Positions 1-6,979 of a DNA stretch of 13,873 nucleotides are shown here, one piece after another; the first letter of the stretch is position 1; each line of letters opens with the position of its first letter. The position numbers were made by a program, and so were the translations under genes. Below the pieces are notes generated by a model. That model was not told the DNA's origin. It did no database searches and saw only the letters and a list, made by a program, of their open reading frames with translations. Location: the NCBI GenBank assembly GCA_934097015.1, contig CAKONF010000029.1:1-13873 (forward strand). The letters are read 5' to 3'. The stretch comes from an uncultured Bacilli bacterium. Lineage in GTDB: Bacteria > Bacillota_I > Bacilli_A > RF39 > UBA660.

Positions 1-1
1 C

Positions 2-1447
2 ACATATACATTTAAAATGTGGTACATAGATACTGGAATAGACCAAAGTAATGATATGGGAAAAACAATACAAGCAAAATTAAATATAGCAAACCTATCA
101 AGTATGACAAACCCATATTCGGCTAATACAAATAGTTTAGCATATAATATAATAGAAAATGCAAAATCAAAAGCAAATGGAACAGAATTGTTATCAAGTC
201 CAAAAACACAAGTTGCAACAGCAATTTCTACAAAATGGAGTACTGGTAAATTTGAAGAACAAGAACTTGATATGAGTAAACAATCATCTTGGTATTACGG
301 TTCAACTTATGATGACGCTCAACCTTGGAATGGCGGTTCTAGTAATAGTTCTGTATCTGAATGTAGTGATACAATAGTAGGAAAATATATATCTTATCCA
401 ATGATTGGAGAGTCTTGGTATGTTAAATCATGTAAAAGTTCAACAGTAGCAATAACGGCTGATGAAATACTTGATTATGAAAAAAATATGTCTGTAGCAA
501 CAGACGATTATGGAACAAGTTATTATTATAGAGGAAATGTAATAGATAATTATGTAAATTTTGCAGGAATGTGTTGGAGAGCAGTAAGAATCGCTGGGGA
601 TGGAAGTATAAAATTAATATTAGAAGACCAAGATAGTACTTGTGCTACAAGTGATGGTAATTGGAATATACCAACAACAACTGGTGGAACAACAAAAACT
701 GGTAATTTTGGGTATACACAATATGCGTCAAAAACGTTAACTGCTTCTGATGGTACACAAAATTCAAAAACAATATATTTAATGAATTATTTAAATGGTG
801 GAACAAATAATGATAAATCAATGGCAACAGCATTCGAAAATTTTCAAGGTGATGACAAAAAAGTTGAAGGAACATTAACACAAAAAATAGATAAAAATCA
901 TAATGGAAAATTAATAACTGATTATTTAAAAGCAGGAGATTGGTGTTTAAACGATAAAGCGTATGCTACTAATAGTGATAATACAACAGCATTAACTAGT
1001 CAAGAAATGTTAGATAAACAAATTAAAGGTACAACATTCTATTATGACTCAAGAGTTCGTTTAAATGGAAAAACAACAAAAGAACCAACATTAAAATGTA
1101 ATGGAACAAATATGAGTAAGTTTGCAGATAATACTGGTATGTATGTAGGAACATTAACAGCAGATGAAATAGTATATGCAGGAGGAATGGTATATGCTAA
1201 AAATCCAGATTATTATTTAATAAATGATTATCAAAAAACAAACCGTTTATACTTTTGGTCTTTGTCGCCTGACTACTTCAGCAGCTTCAGTGATTACGCA
1301 TTCCACGTGTACAGCGATGGCTACGTCAGCATCAGCACTGTGAGCGACAACGTCAGCTACTCGTTCCGTCCCGCAGTTTCTCTAAAATCTAGTGTTCAAA
1401 TAACTGGCGGAAATGGAACAAAAGAAAATCCTTATGTTGTTAAATAA
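2..1447 (+). CDS. Large surface protein, 5' partial, with DGR-like variable C-terminus
   Basis: The frame is open to the left edge. The first ATG (17) has no ribosome binding site and the codons before it are sense codons, so this is the 3' part of a longer gene. The first visible residues (Met-Trp-Tyr-Ile-Asp ... Gly-Lys-Thr) resemble the last strands of a TasA/camelysin-like or Ig-like sandwich. A module follows around residues 160-200 (numbered from the ATG at 17) with a 'YYYRGNVIDNYVNFAG..WRAVRI.GDGSIKLI' pattern, which I recognise from many large gut-Firmicute surface proteins but cannot name. The C-terminus (414-476) runs from WSLSP to RPAVSLKS and ends GGNGTKENPYVV, like DUF6273/C-type-lectin-type ends. 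Codons 414-453 are GC-rich and unlike the rest of the gene. No sorting motif is visible at the C-terminus. It is probably exported and displayed; any ligand is unknown. A terminator follows, so it is not in the pilus operon. Confidence 0.8.
   Translation, partial: TYTFKMWYIDTGIDQSNDMGKTIQAKLNIANLSSMTNPYSANTNSLAYNIIENAKSKANGTELLSSPKTQVATAISTKWSTGKFEEQELDMSKQSSWYYGSTYDDAQPWNGGSSNSSVSECSDTIVGKYISYPMIGESWYVKSCKSSTVAITADEILDYEKNMSVATDDYGTSYYYRGNVIDNYVNFAGMCWRAVRIAGDGSIKLILEDQDSTCATSDGNWNIPTTTGGTTKTGNFGYTQYASKTLTASDGTQNSKTIYLMNYLNGGTNNDKSMATAFENFQGDDKKVEGTLTQKIDKNHNGKLITDYLKAGDWCLNDKAYATNSDNTTALTSQEMLDKQIKGTTFYYDSRVRLNGKTTKEPTLKCNGTNMSKFADNTGMYVGTLTADEIVYAGGMVYAKNPDYYLINDYQKTNRLYFWSLSPDYFSSFSDYAFHVYSDGYVSISTVSDNVSYSFRPAVSLKSSVQITGGNGTKENPYVVK
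1256..1376 (+). repeat. Putative DGR variable region (VR) with GC-rich 3' end
   Basis: About half of the bases in 1261-1380 are G or C (I count 64 of 120), while surrounding DNA is roughly one quarter to one third GC. In frame, about 26 of 44 codons end in C (TAC, AGC, TTC, GTC, GGC, GAC, AAC, CAC, ATC), although the gene otherwise uses A/T-ending codons. In known DGRs, template AAC codons are turned into NNC codons by adenine-directed mutagenesis, and the targets are C-terminal C-type-lectin-like folds. The block ends in a GC-rich stretch TTCCGTCCCGCAG (1364-1376), where an initiation-of-mutagenic-homology site would be expected. No template repeat or reverse transcriptase is in the window, so the assignment is inference. 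Recombination with a GC-richer paralogue could give a similar block. Confidence 0.6.
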
Positions 1448-1462
1448 AATTTTATATAAAAG

Positions 1463-1489
1463 ATAAAGTTAAATACTTTATTTTTTTTT
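1463..1489 (+). terminator. Rho-independent terminator after the surface-protein gene
   Basis: A perfect 7-bp stem ATAAAGT/ACTTTAT (1463-1469 with 1475-1481) closes a 5-nt loop and runs into nine T residues. It lies 15 bases after the stop and separates this gene from the Tad operon. Confidence 0.8.
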
Positions 1490-1497
1490 CTTACTTT

Positions 1498-1505
1498 GGT
1501 ATAAT
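1498..1505 (+). promoter_or_regulatory. Extended -10 promoter of the Tad operon
   Basis: A perfect TATAAT at 1500-1505 is preceded by TGG, giving the TGnTATAAT extended -10 form. No good -35 hexamer is visible at 17 bases (TTTATT at 1477-1482 lies inside the terminator). The AGGAGA ribosome site at 1518-1523 and the ATG at 1530 follow at normal distances. Confidence 0.6.
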
Positions 1506-1529
1506 TTATATATCATAGGAGAGTGTGTT

Positions 1530-1871
1530 ATGAATAAGAAAGGGCAAGCATTGGTGGAATTTATAATTGTATTACCTATAATGATATTTGTTTTATTAGC
1601 AATTGTTGATTTAGGTATAGTTAGTTATAATAAAAATAAATTAGAAAATATAATATCTGATGTTGGTACTATGTATAAAAATAATGAAACTGATGAAGAA
1701 ATAAATAAATTTATAAAAGATAATGATAAAGATATAAATTATACTATAAATAATAGCGATAAATATATAAATATAAAATTAGAAAAAAAATACAATTCTA
1801 TAACACCAGGAATAGATAAGTTATTTAGAATATCTAATATAGTTGTTGAAAGGAAAATATATAATGAATAA
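1530..1871 (+). CDS. TadE-like pseudopilin (113 aa)
   Basis: This is a small single-pass membrane protein with the TadE/prepilin layout: MNKKG, then Q-A-L-V-E-F, then about 20 hydrophobic residues (9-30). The Gly5 before the helix, with a Glu five residues after it, matches the cleavage context used by TadV-type prepilin peptidases. The rest (35-113) is polar, lysine/asparagine-rich, and would lie outside the membrane. It is the first gene of the Tad operon, behind its own promoter and an AGGAGA ribosome site. TadE-family proteins are thought to be minor pilins that help assemble Tad/Flp pili. No prepilin peptidase gene is in the window. It could instead be the major subunit, since no separate Flp gene is visible here. 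Confidence 0.75.
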   Translation: MNKKGQALVEFIIVLPIMIFVLLAIVDLGIVSYNKNKLENIISDVGTMYKNNETDEEINKFIKDNDKDINYTINNSDKYINIKLEKKYNSITPGIDKLFRISNIVVERKIYNE

Positions 1872-2307
1872 TTTTGGTAAAAGTAATGTTATTTTTGTAG
1901 TATTAATACCACTTTTTCTTGTTTTAGCACTTATTGTAGTTGATACTGTTGTTAGTTATAGTGAAAATAAAGCATTTAGAGAAAATACAGAAGAAATTAT
2001 TAAAACAGTTATTCGTGATGAAGAAATAGATTATAGCGAATATAGTGAAGAAATAAAAAAAGAGTATGAAAGAAGAGGCTATGAAACAGATAGTTTAGTT
2101 GTAGTTGCTAATTCATATGAAGTTAGAGTAGAAAATGAACATAATTATTTTGGAATATTTTCTTCTTTAAAAAAAAGTTTTAGAGAACCAACAAATATTA
2201 AAATACTTGGTATAACATTTAAAGCAAAAGAAAATAGTAAAGCTTTTATAAAAGTAGTTGCAAAATATAATTATGATAATGAAATAGAATTTAATTATGA
2301 AAAGTAG
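1864..2307 (+). CDS. Second pseudopilin-like membrane protein (147 aa)
   Basis: I take the start as ATG 1864, nine bases after AAAGGA (1849-1854), rather than the in-frame TTG at 1843. With this start it overlaps the preceding gene by 8 bases (ATGAATAA), a sign of translational coupling. The protein has a short N-terminal stretch (MNNFGKSN), one hydrophobic helix (about residues 8-29), and an acidic extracytoplasmic part with several charged helix-like segments. Position and layout match the TadE/TadF/TadG minor pilins of Tad loci. It lacks the Glu five residues after the Gly that its neighbour has, so it may not be processed the same way. Sequence similarity alone does not identify it; the role comes from context. 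Confidence 0.6.
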   Translation: MNNFGKSNVIFVVLIPLFLVLALIVVDTVVSYSENKAFRENTEEIIKTVIRDEEIDYSEYSEEIKKEYERRGYETDSLVVVANSYEVRVENEHNYFGIFSSLKKSFREPTNIKILGITFKAKENSKAFIKVVAKYNYDNEIEFNYEK

Positions 2308-2315
2308 GTGATAAT

Positions 2316-3077
2316 ATGGCTATTAATGGTGGTAAAATACTTTGTTTGTTTGGTGTAAAAGGTGGTATTGGTAAATCAGTACTTGCTCTTAACTTAGCTG
2401 GGGTTGCAAGCTTGAATAAAATAAAAACTTTAATAATTGATATGGATATATATGGTGGTTCAATTGCACTTGCATTAAATAAAGAGAATAATAAAACTAT
2501 ATATAATTTTGTAGATGATTATAATAATAATAGATTTGAAGATATAAAAAATTATATATGTACTTATAATGAATATATAGATTATATATCAAGTCCTAAA
2601 GATCCTAGAAAATCTAATAAAATAGATAGTATATATTTAGAAATATTATTAGAGAAAGCAAGATATAATTATGATTTAATAATATTAGATACTAATCATA
2701 TATTGAATGAAATAAATTTAAGTATAATGGATAAGAGTGATGAAATATTATTTGTTGTTTCTAATGATATGTTTGATCTTAAAAATATGAGAAATTTAAT
2801 AGCTATATTTAAAGATTTAGAAAAAGATAATTATAGAGTGTTATTAAATGATAGCTTTAGAAATGATAAGAAATATTATGATATGCATGCTATAAAAGAT
2901 ATTATTAAGAATAATATAGATTATTATATAAGTGATAAATATTATGTTAAAGATATTGCATCATTTATTAATAGTGGAGATATTATTACTTTAAATAAAA
3001 AATATATTGGTACTAGAGATTATAAAGTATTAGATTTAATTATAGAGAATGTGTTAGGTGAGATAAATGAAGAATGA
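2316..3077 (+). CDS. MinD/ParA-family ATPase, TadZ/CpaE-like (253 aa)
   Basis: This is a P-loop ATPase with the deviant Walker A motif KGGIGKS (residues 15-21), followed by the LIIDMD strand (Walker A', near residue 42) and a Walker-B-like LIILDTN (near residue 125). In Tad systems TadZ/CpaE proteins of this family place the pilus machine at its site in the cell. It is shorter than CpaE, with no N-terminal receiver-like domain. Its position directly before the TadA ATPase, and the overlap of its end with the next start (ATG at 3067, TGA at 3075-3077), support the assignment. The TGA must be a real stop: reading on would give Trp-Tyr-Trp-Trp and soon a TAA, in the region where the next gene begins. 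Confidence 0.8.
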   Translation: MAINGGKILCLFGVKGGIGKSVLALNLAGVASLNKIKTLIIDMDIYGGSIALALNKENNKTIYNFVDDYNNNRFEDIKNYICTYNEYIDYISSPKDPRKSNKIDSIYLEILLEKARYNYDLIILDTNHILNEINLSIMDKSDEILFVVSNDMFDLKNMRNLIAIFKDLEKDNYRVLLNDSFRNDKKYYDMHAIKDIIKNNIDYYISDKYYVKDIASFINSGDIITLNKKYIGTRDYKVLDLIIENVLGEINEE

Positions 3078-4413
3078 TATTGATGAAAAGAGTTTATTAA
3101 ATGCTTTTGATATTGAAAGAAAGAAACCTAATGAAGAAAATATAAATGATTATGATGTTTTTCCTGATAAAGTTTTATTAGATAAATTAAGAAGTAAAAT
3201 AATAGAAAATATTATTGATAAAGAAGTACCTATTGGTTTGTCTTTAGAAAGTTTTATTAATAATCAAATTGATAAATCTATAGAGGGTTATGATTTAACT
3301 AATTTAGAACGTAGTCATATTTTTAATATGATTGAAGATGAGATAAATGGTAATGGTCCATTAACTGAATTGTTAAAAGATAAAGATATTACTGAAATAA
3401 TGGTAAATGGTCCTCATGAAGTTTATATTGAAATAGATGGTAGAATTAGAAAAGATGAAAGTGTTTCTTTTATAAATGATGATCATATTGTTAGAACAGT
3501 TCAAAGATTAATACAACCACTTGGTAGAACTATTGATAGTGCAAATCCGATGGTTGATTCTAGACTTAGCGATGGTTCAAGAATAAATGCTGTAATACCA
3601 CCTTTAAGTGTTAAAGGACCAATAGTCACTATACGTAAATTTAAAAATGATATGGTAAGTATAGATGAACTTTTAAGAATAGGTACATTAACTAATGAAA
3701 TGGCAAAGTTCTTAGAAGCAAGTGTAAAGGGAAAATTAAATGTTATTGTATGTGGTGGAACAGGTAGTGGTAAAACAACATTATTAAATATCTTAGGTAG
3801 TTTTATTGATAATATAGATAGAATTATAACTATAGAAGATGCTGCTGAATTAAAATTACATCAAGAACATGTTATTTCTTTGGAAACTAGAACTGTTAGT
3901 TATGGAGCTGGAAATGAGATAACAATTAGAGACTTAGTAAGAAATGCTTTACGTATGAGACCAGATAGAATAATTGTTGGAGAATGTCGTGGTAAAGAAG
4001 CTTTTGATATGTTGCAAGCAATGAATACTGGCCATGATGGTTCATTAACTACTATACATGCTAATGGTGTGGTTGATGCTTTAAATAGACTTGAAACATT
4101 AGTTCTTATGAGCGGACTTGAAATTCCAATAAAAGCTGTTAGAGAATATATAGTTAATGCTGTAGATTTAGTAATAAATATAGAAAGAATGGCAGATGGA
4201 AAGAGAAAAATAACTAATATTAGTGAAATTATAGGAATGAAAGATGGAGAAATTGAGTTAAAACCAATATTTGAATTTATTCAAACTGGATTAACTCAAA
4301 CTAAAGAAGTAAATGGTTCTTTCAATATGGTTAAAAGAAGACCTAATGTTTTAAATAAGATAAATTCTAGAGGAATAAATATATTAGATGAAATGTATAA
4401 GAATATAAAATAA
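3067..4413 (+). CDS. tadA: TadA/CpaF-family secretion ATPase (448 aa)
   Basis: This cytoplasmic ring ATPase powers Tad pilus assembly. It shows a typical CpaF layout: an N-terminal helical region (1-95), the N-terminal domain with 'ITEIMVNGP..VYIE.DGRI' (about 110-130), then the ATPase core with Walker A GGTGSGKTT (230-238). The Asp box ('IEDAAELKL') follows, then the Walker B/His box region RPDRIIVGECRG (298-309) and TGHDGSLTTIHAN. The length is near the family norm. It overlaps the upstream ATPase gene by 11 bases and has a ribosome site (TAGGTGAG) inside the end of that gene, so translation is probably coupled. The related type IV secretion ATPase VirB11 is less likely, because TadB- and TadC-like genes follow directly. 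Confidence 0.93.
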   Translation: MKNDIDEKSLLNAFDIERKKPNEENINDYDVFPDKVLLDKLRSKIIENIIDKEVPIGLSLESFINNQIDKSIEGYDLTNLERSHIFNMIEDEINGNGPLTELLKDKDITEIMVNGPHEVYIEIDGRIRKDESVSFINDDHIVRTVQRLIQPLGRTIDSANPMVDSRLSDGSRINAVIPPLSVKGPIVTIRKFKNDMVSIDELLRIGTLTNEMAKFLEASVKGKLNVIVCGGTGSGKTTLLNILGSFIDNIDRIITIEDAAELKLHQEHVISLETRTVSYGAGNEITIRDLVRNALRMRPDRIIVGECRGKEAFDMLQAMNTGHDGSLTTIHANGVVDALNRLETLVLMSGLEIPIKAVREYIVNAVDLVINIERMADGKRKITNISEIIGMKDGEIELKPIFEFIQTGLTQTKEVNGSFNMVKRRPNVLNKINSRGINILDEMYKNIK

Positions 4414-4426
4414 GAAGGTGTTTTAA

Positions 4427-5419
4427 ATGAATATATCAACTATAATTATTATATTTATATTAATGATAATATTATTTGGATTTATATATATGTTATTATC
4501 TAATATATTTATAAATTATGATGATAGATTTAAAGAATATTCTATTACTAGTAAAAAAAGTAATAATTTAACTTTCTTTGAAAAAGTATTTAATGATGTT
4601 TGGAAATTAATTAAAAGATTAAGTAAATTATTAAGTAAAAGTGAATTATTAAAAAAATATGGTAATAGTTTTAGTAAATATATAAATTATAAAGATGTAA
4701 ATAGAATAAAGGGAATAGATTATATAAGTATAAAATTTATTATTAGTATATTATTTAGTTTGATATATTTAATATCTACTTTATTTAGAGTTAGATATAA
4801 TAGTATGATACTTTTATTGATATTTATTATAAGTTTCTTTATGTTAGATATTTATTTTAAGATAGAATTTAAAAATAGAAATAAAAGAATTGAAAATGAT
4901 TTGTTAAGTGCAATAATTATTATGAATAATGCTTTTAAAAGTGGTATGAATATAATGCAAGCAGTTAATATAGTTGAAAGTGAATTAGATGGTGCTATTA
5001 AGGAAGAGTTTAAGAAAATAAATTTAGATATTAAATATGGTCTAAGTTTAGAAGTTGTATTTGAAAGATTTTATAACAGAGTAAAGATAGAGGATATTAA
5101 GTATATTGCAAGTAGTTTATCACTTATTAATAAAACTGGTGGTAATATTGTTAAAGTATTTAGTTCTATTGAAAAAAACTTTTATGATAAAAAGAAAATA
5201 AATGATGAAATGAATTCTCTTATTAGTAGTAGTGTATTTATGTATAGATTATTAACTATTATGCCTATATTATTATGTTTGATAATATTAGTGGTTAATC
5301 CAACATTCTTTTTACCATTAATAACAACTACTATTGGAAAAATAATAATATTGTTAATATTAATTTTGTATATTTGTTATGTATTAGTAGTTAAAAGAGT
5401 TATGAAGGTGAAATCATGA
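4427..5419 (+). CDS. tadB: TadB-like pilus inner-membrane platform protein (330 aa)
   Basis: This is an integral membrane protein of the type II secretion F (T2SSF) family. It has a hydrophobic helix at 5-27, a cytoplasmic lysine-rich stretch, two helices around 100-145, the conserved cytoplasmic T2SSF part with 'NDLLSAIIIMNNAFKSGMNIMQA' at about 160-180, and two helices at the C-terminus (about 272-325). The TadA ring is thought to act on TadB and TadC together. It has an AAGAAGGTG ribosome site 13 bases after tadA and shares the ATGA start/stop overlap with the next gene, so TGA is used as its stop codon. Identification rests on topology, the T2SSF pattern and operon order. Confidence 0.85.
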   Translation: MNISTIIIIFILMIILFGFIYMLLSNIFINYDDRFKEYSITSKKSNNLTFFEKVFNDVWKLIKRLSKLLSKSELLKKYGNSFSKYINYKDVNRIKGIDYISIKFIISILFSLIYLISTLFRVRYNSMILLLIFIISFFMLDIYFKIEFKNRNKRIENDLLSAIIIMNNAFKSGMNIMQAVNIVESELDGAIKEEFKKINLDIKYGLSLEVVFERFYNRVKIEDIKYIASSLSLINKTGGNIVKVFSSIEKNFYDKKKINDEMNSLISSSVFMYRLLTIMPILLCLIILVVNPTFFLPLITTTIGKIIILLILILYICYVLVVKRVMKVKS

Positions 5420-6093
5420 ATAGTATTTATAGAAAAAATACAATTAAAAGATTAGATAAGAAATTTAAGTTATTGGGTATAAAATATGATAGTGTTAGAT
5501 TTATGAATTATAGAATACTAATTAGTTTAATGATTTTAATTTCATTTATTATCTTGAGTGATAAAGGTTATATATATGGTCCTATATTTTCTATTGTAGT
5601 TTATTATTCTTTTGAATATTATTTAAATTTTAAAATAAATAAAAGAAAAGAATTATTAAATTATGAAGCAATATTTTATTTTCAAGTTTTATCTCTTACT
5701 TTAGAAAGTGGGAAGAATTTACAAGGTGGTATTGAGTTAACTTGTAATTCAATTGATAATGAAATGTCTAATGAGTTTAAAAAGACATTAAAAGAAGTTA
5801 GAATGGGAAAGAGTTTAAATGAAGCTATTAATGGTATGAAAGAAAGAATACCTAGTGAAGAGATAAATACTGTACTTCTTAATATTACACAAAGTGCTTT
5901 GTTTGGGAATAATATTATAGATTCTTTAAATAATCAAATAGAGTATTTAAGAGATAAAAAAATGTTAAATATAAAGGGTAAGATTAATAAAATGCCAATA
6001 AAAATAAGTGTAATATCTGTTATATTTATAATACCAATTATATTATTATTGGTATTAGGACCTGTAGTGATAAATTTCTTGATTAATAATTAA
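5416..6093 (+). CDS. tadC: TadC-like pilus inner-membrane platform protein (225 aa)
   Basis: This is the second T2SSF-family membrane protein. It has two N-terminal helices (about 30-70), a cytoplasmic part with 'FYFQVLSLTLESGKNLQGGIELT' (about 88-110) and 'MGKSLNEAINGMKERIPSEEINTVLLNITQSALFGNNI', then a closing hydrophobic helix (about 197-222). It is shorter than many TadC proteins. It starts inside the stop of tadB (ATGA), so the two are probably made in equal amounts. It ends the recognisable Tad block. No Flp pilin, prepilin peptidase or secretin gene lies nearby, and a secretin would not be expected in a cell without an outer membrane. Confidence 0.85.
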   Translation: MNSIYRKNTIKRLDKKFKLLGIKYDSVRFMNYRILISLMILISFIILSDKGYIYGPIFSIVVYYSFEYYLNFKINKRKELLNYEAIFYFQVLSLTLESGKNLQGGIELTCNSIDNEMSNEFKKTLKEVRMGKSLNEAINGMKERIPSEEINTVLLNITQSALFGNNIIDSLNNQIEYLRDKKMLNIKGKINKMPIKISVISVIFIIPIILLLVLGPVVINFLINN

Positions 6094-6124
6094 TTAAATT
6101 ATATAATAATTGTGAGGTGTAATT

Positions 6125-6508
6125 ATGAGTAAATTTTGTACTAATTGTGGACAAGAATTAGATGATAATTCAACTTTTTGCTATAGTTGTGGTAAAAAAT
6201 TGAATGAATCAGAAGAAAAAGTTAATAATGAAAAATCTGCAACTAGTAGTAGAAATGATAGTGGTGTTAAGATTACAACACAAAAAAGTAAAATAGCTGC
6301 TGGGTTGTTTGGAATATTTTTAGGTAGTTTAGGAATACATAATTTTTATTTAGGATATAATAGTAAAGCAATGGCTCAATTATTAATATCAGTATTATCC
6401 TGTTTTACGTTATCTTTTATAAGTGGAATATGGGGATTTATTGAAGGTATATTAATATTAACTGGTTCTATTAATACTGATGCAGAAGGTAATCCTCTTG
6501 CAGAATAA
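6125..6508 (+). CDS. Zinc-ribbon plus TM2 domain membrane protein (127 aa)
   Basis: The N-terminus is a zinc ribbon with two CxxC pairs (Cys5/Cys8 and Cys19/Cys22, 'CTNCGQEL....FCYSCGKKL'). A serine/asparagine-rich linker leads to a TM2 domain (about 55-115) with the hallmark 'GLFGIFLGSLGIHNFYLGY' and a second hydrophobic hairpin. TM2 proteins with zinc ribbons are common in Firmicutes, but their function is not established. The gene has a GAGGTG ribosome site and starts 31 bases after tadC with no terminator between, so it may be carried on the Tad transcript. Nothing in the sequence links it to pili otherwise. Confidence 0.85.
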   Translation: MSKFCTNCGQELDDNSTFCYSCGKKLNESEEKVNNEKSATSSRNDSGVKITTQKSKIAAGLFGIFLGSLGIHNFYLGYNSKAMAQLLISVLSCFTLSFISGIWGFIEGILILTGSINTDAEGNPLAE

Positions 6509-6872
6509 AAGAATAATAAATATATTGATGGTAAGTGGAATTATACTTCTACTTATCATTTATTTTTTTCATCCAGGATGTTTGATAAAAAATATATTTA
6601 AAATACCTTGTCCTATGTGTGGTATAACAAGAGGAATTATATCTTTTTTACACTTAAATTTTAATGAATCTTTTAAATATAATTTACTTTCTATACCAAT
6701 ATTTATAATTATATTATTATTTTATGTTTTATATTTAATATCTTTTATATTTAAAATAGATTTTGTTAGTTGTTATTATAATTATTTTGTGATACATTAT
6801 AAAATAGTTATTTATATATTTATAATTAATTGGGTTATAAATATTTTTAAGGAGGGTTTATCTTTTTTATAA
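6498..6872 (+). CDS. DUF2752 membrane protein (about 124 aa)
   Basis: The motif CPMCGITRG (residues 38-46 from the start chosen here) is the DUF2752 signature (CPxCGxTR), placed between hydrophobic segments at about 9-25, 65-90 and 100-120. The frame is open from an ATG at 6480, but that ATG has no ribosome site. TTG 6498 sits 8 bases after AGAAGG (6484-6489) and is my preferred start. Either way the gene begins inside the TM2 gene, so the two are probably translationally coupled. DUF2752 and TM2 genes often occur together in Firmicutes as far as I recall. The function is unknown; the conserved cysteines suggest metal binding or a redox site at the membrane face. Confidence 0.75.
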   Translation: MQNKRIINILMVSGIILLLIIYFFHPGCLIKNIFKIPCPMCGITRGIISFLHLNFNESFKYNLLSIPIFIIILLFYVLYLISFIFKIDFVSCYYNYFVIHYKIVIYIFIINWVINIFKEGLSFL

Positions 6873-6925
6873 AATAAAGAAGTTAACTAATGTAAATATT
6901 ATGTATTTTTGTTAATATAATTATT

Positions 6926-6952
6926 AAAACATATTTTAAATATGTTTTTTTT
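6926..6952 (+). terminator. Terminator after the DUF2752 gene
   Basis: A near-perfect A/T-rich dyad AAAACATATTT/AAATATGTTTT (6926-6936 with 6938-6948) runs into a T tract. It ends the tad-TM2-DUF2752 group ahead of ftsW. The stem has few G:C pairs, typical of this genome. Confidence 0.65.
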
Positions 6953-6953
6953 A

Positions 6954-6962
6954 TGATATAGT
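6954..6962 (+). promoter_or_regulatory. Extended -10 promoter of ftsW
   Basis: TGATATAGT carries a TATAGT -10 hexamer (6957-6962) with the TGn extension. It lies just after the terminator and 17 bases ahead of the ftsW ATG, so the leader would be very short. No clear -35 hexamer is visible. Confidence 0.45.
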
Positions 6963-6979
6963 TTATGTAGGGTGTAATA

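Noticed and set aside
645..881. 78-codon reading frame on the minus strand
   Set aside because: It lies wholly inside the surface-protein gene and has low-complexity His/Leu/Phe composition as expected for an antisense shadow. No ribosome site.
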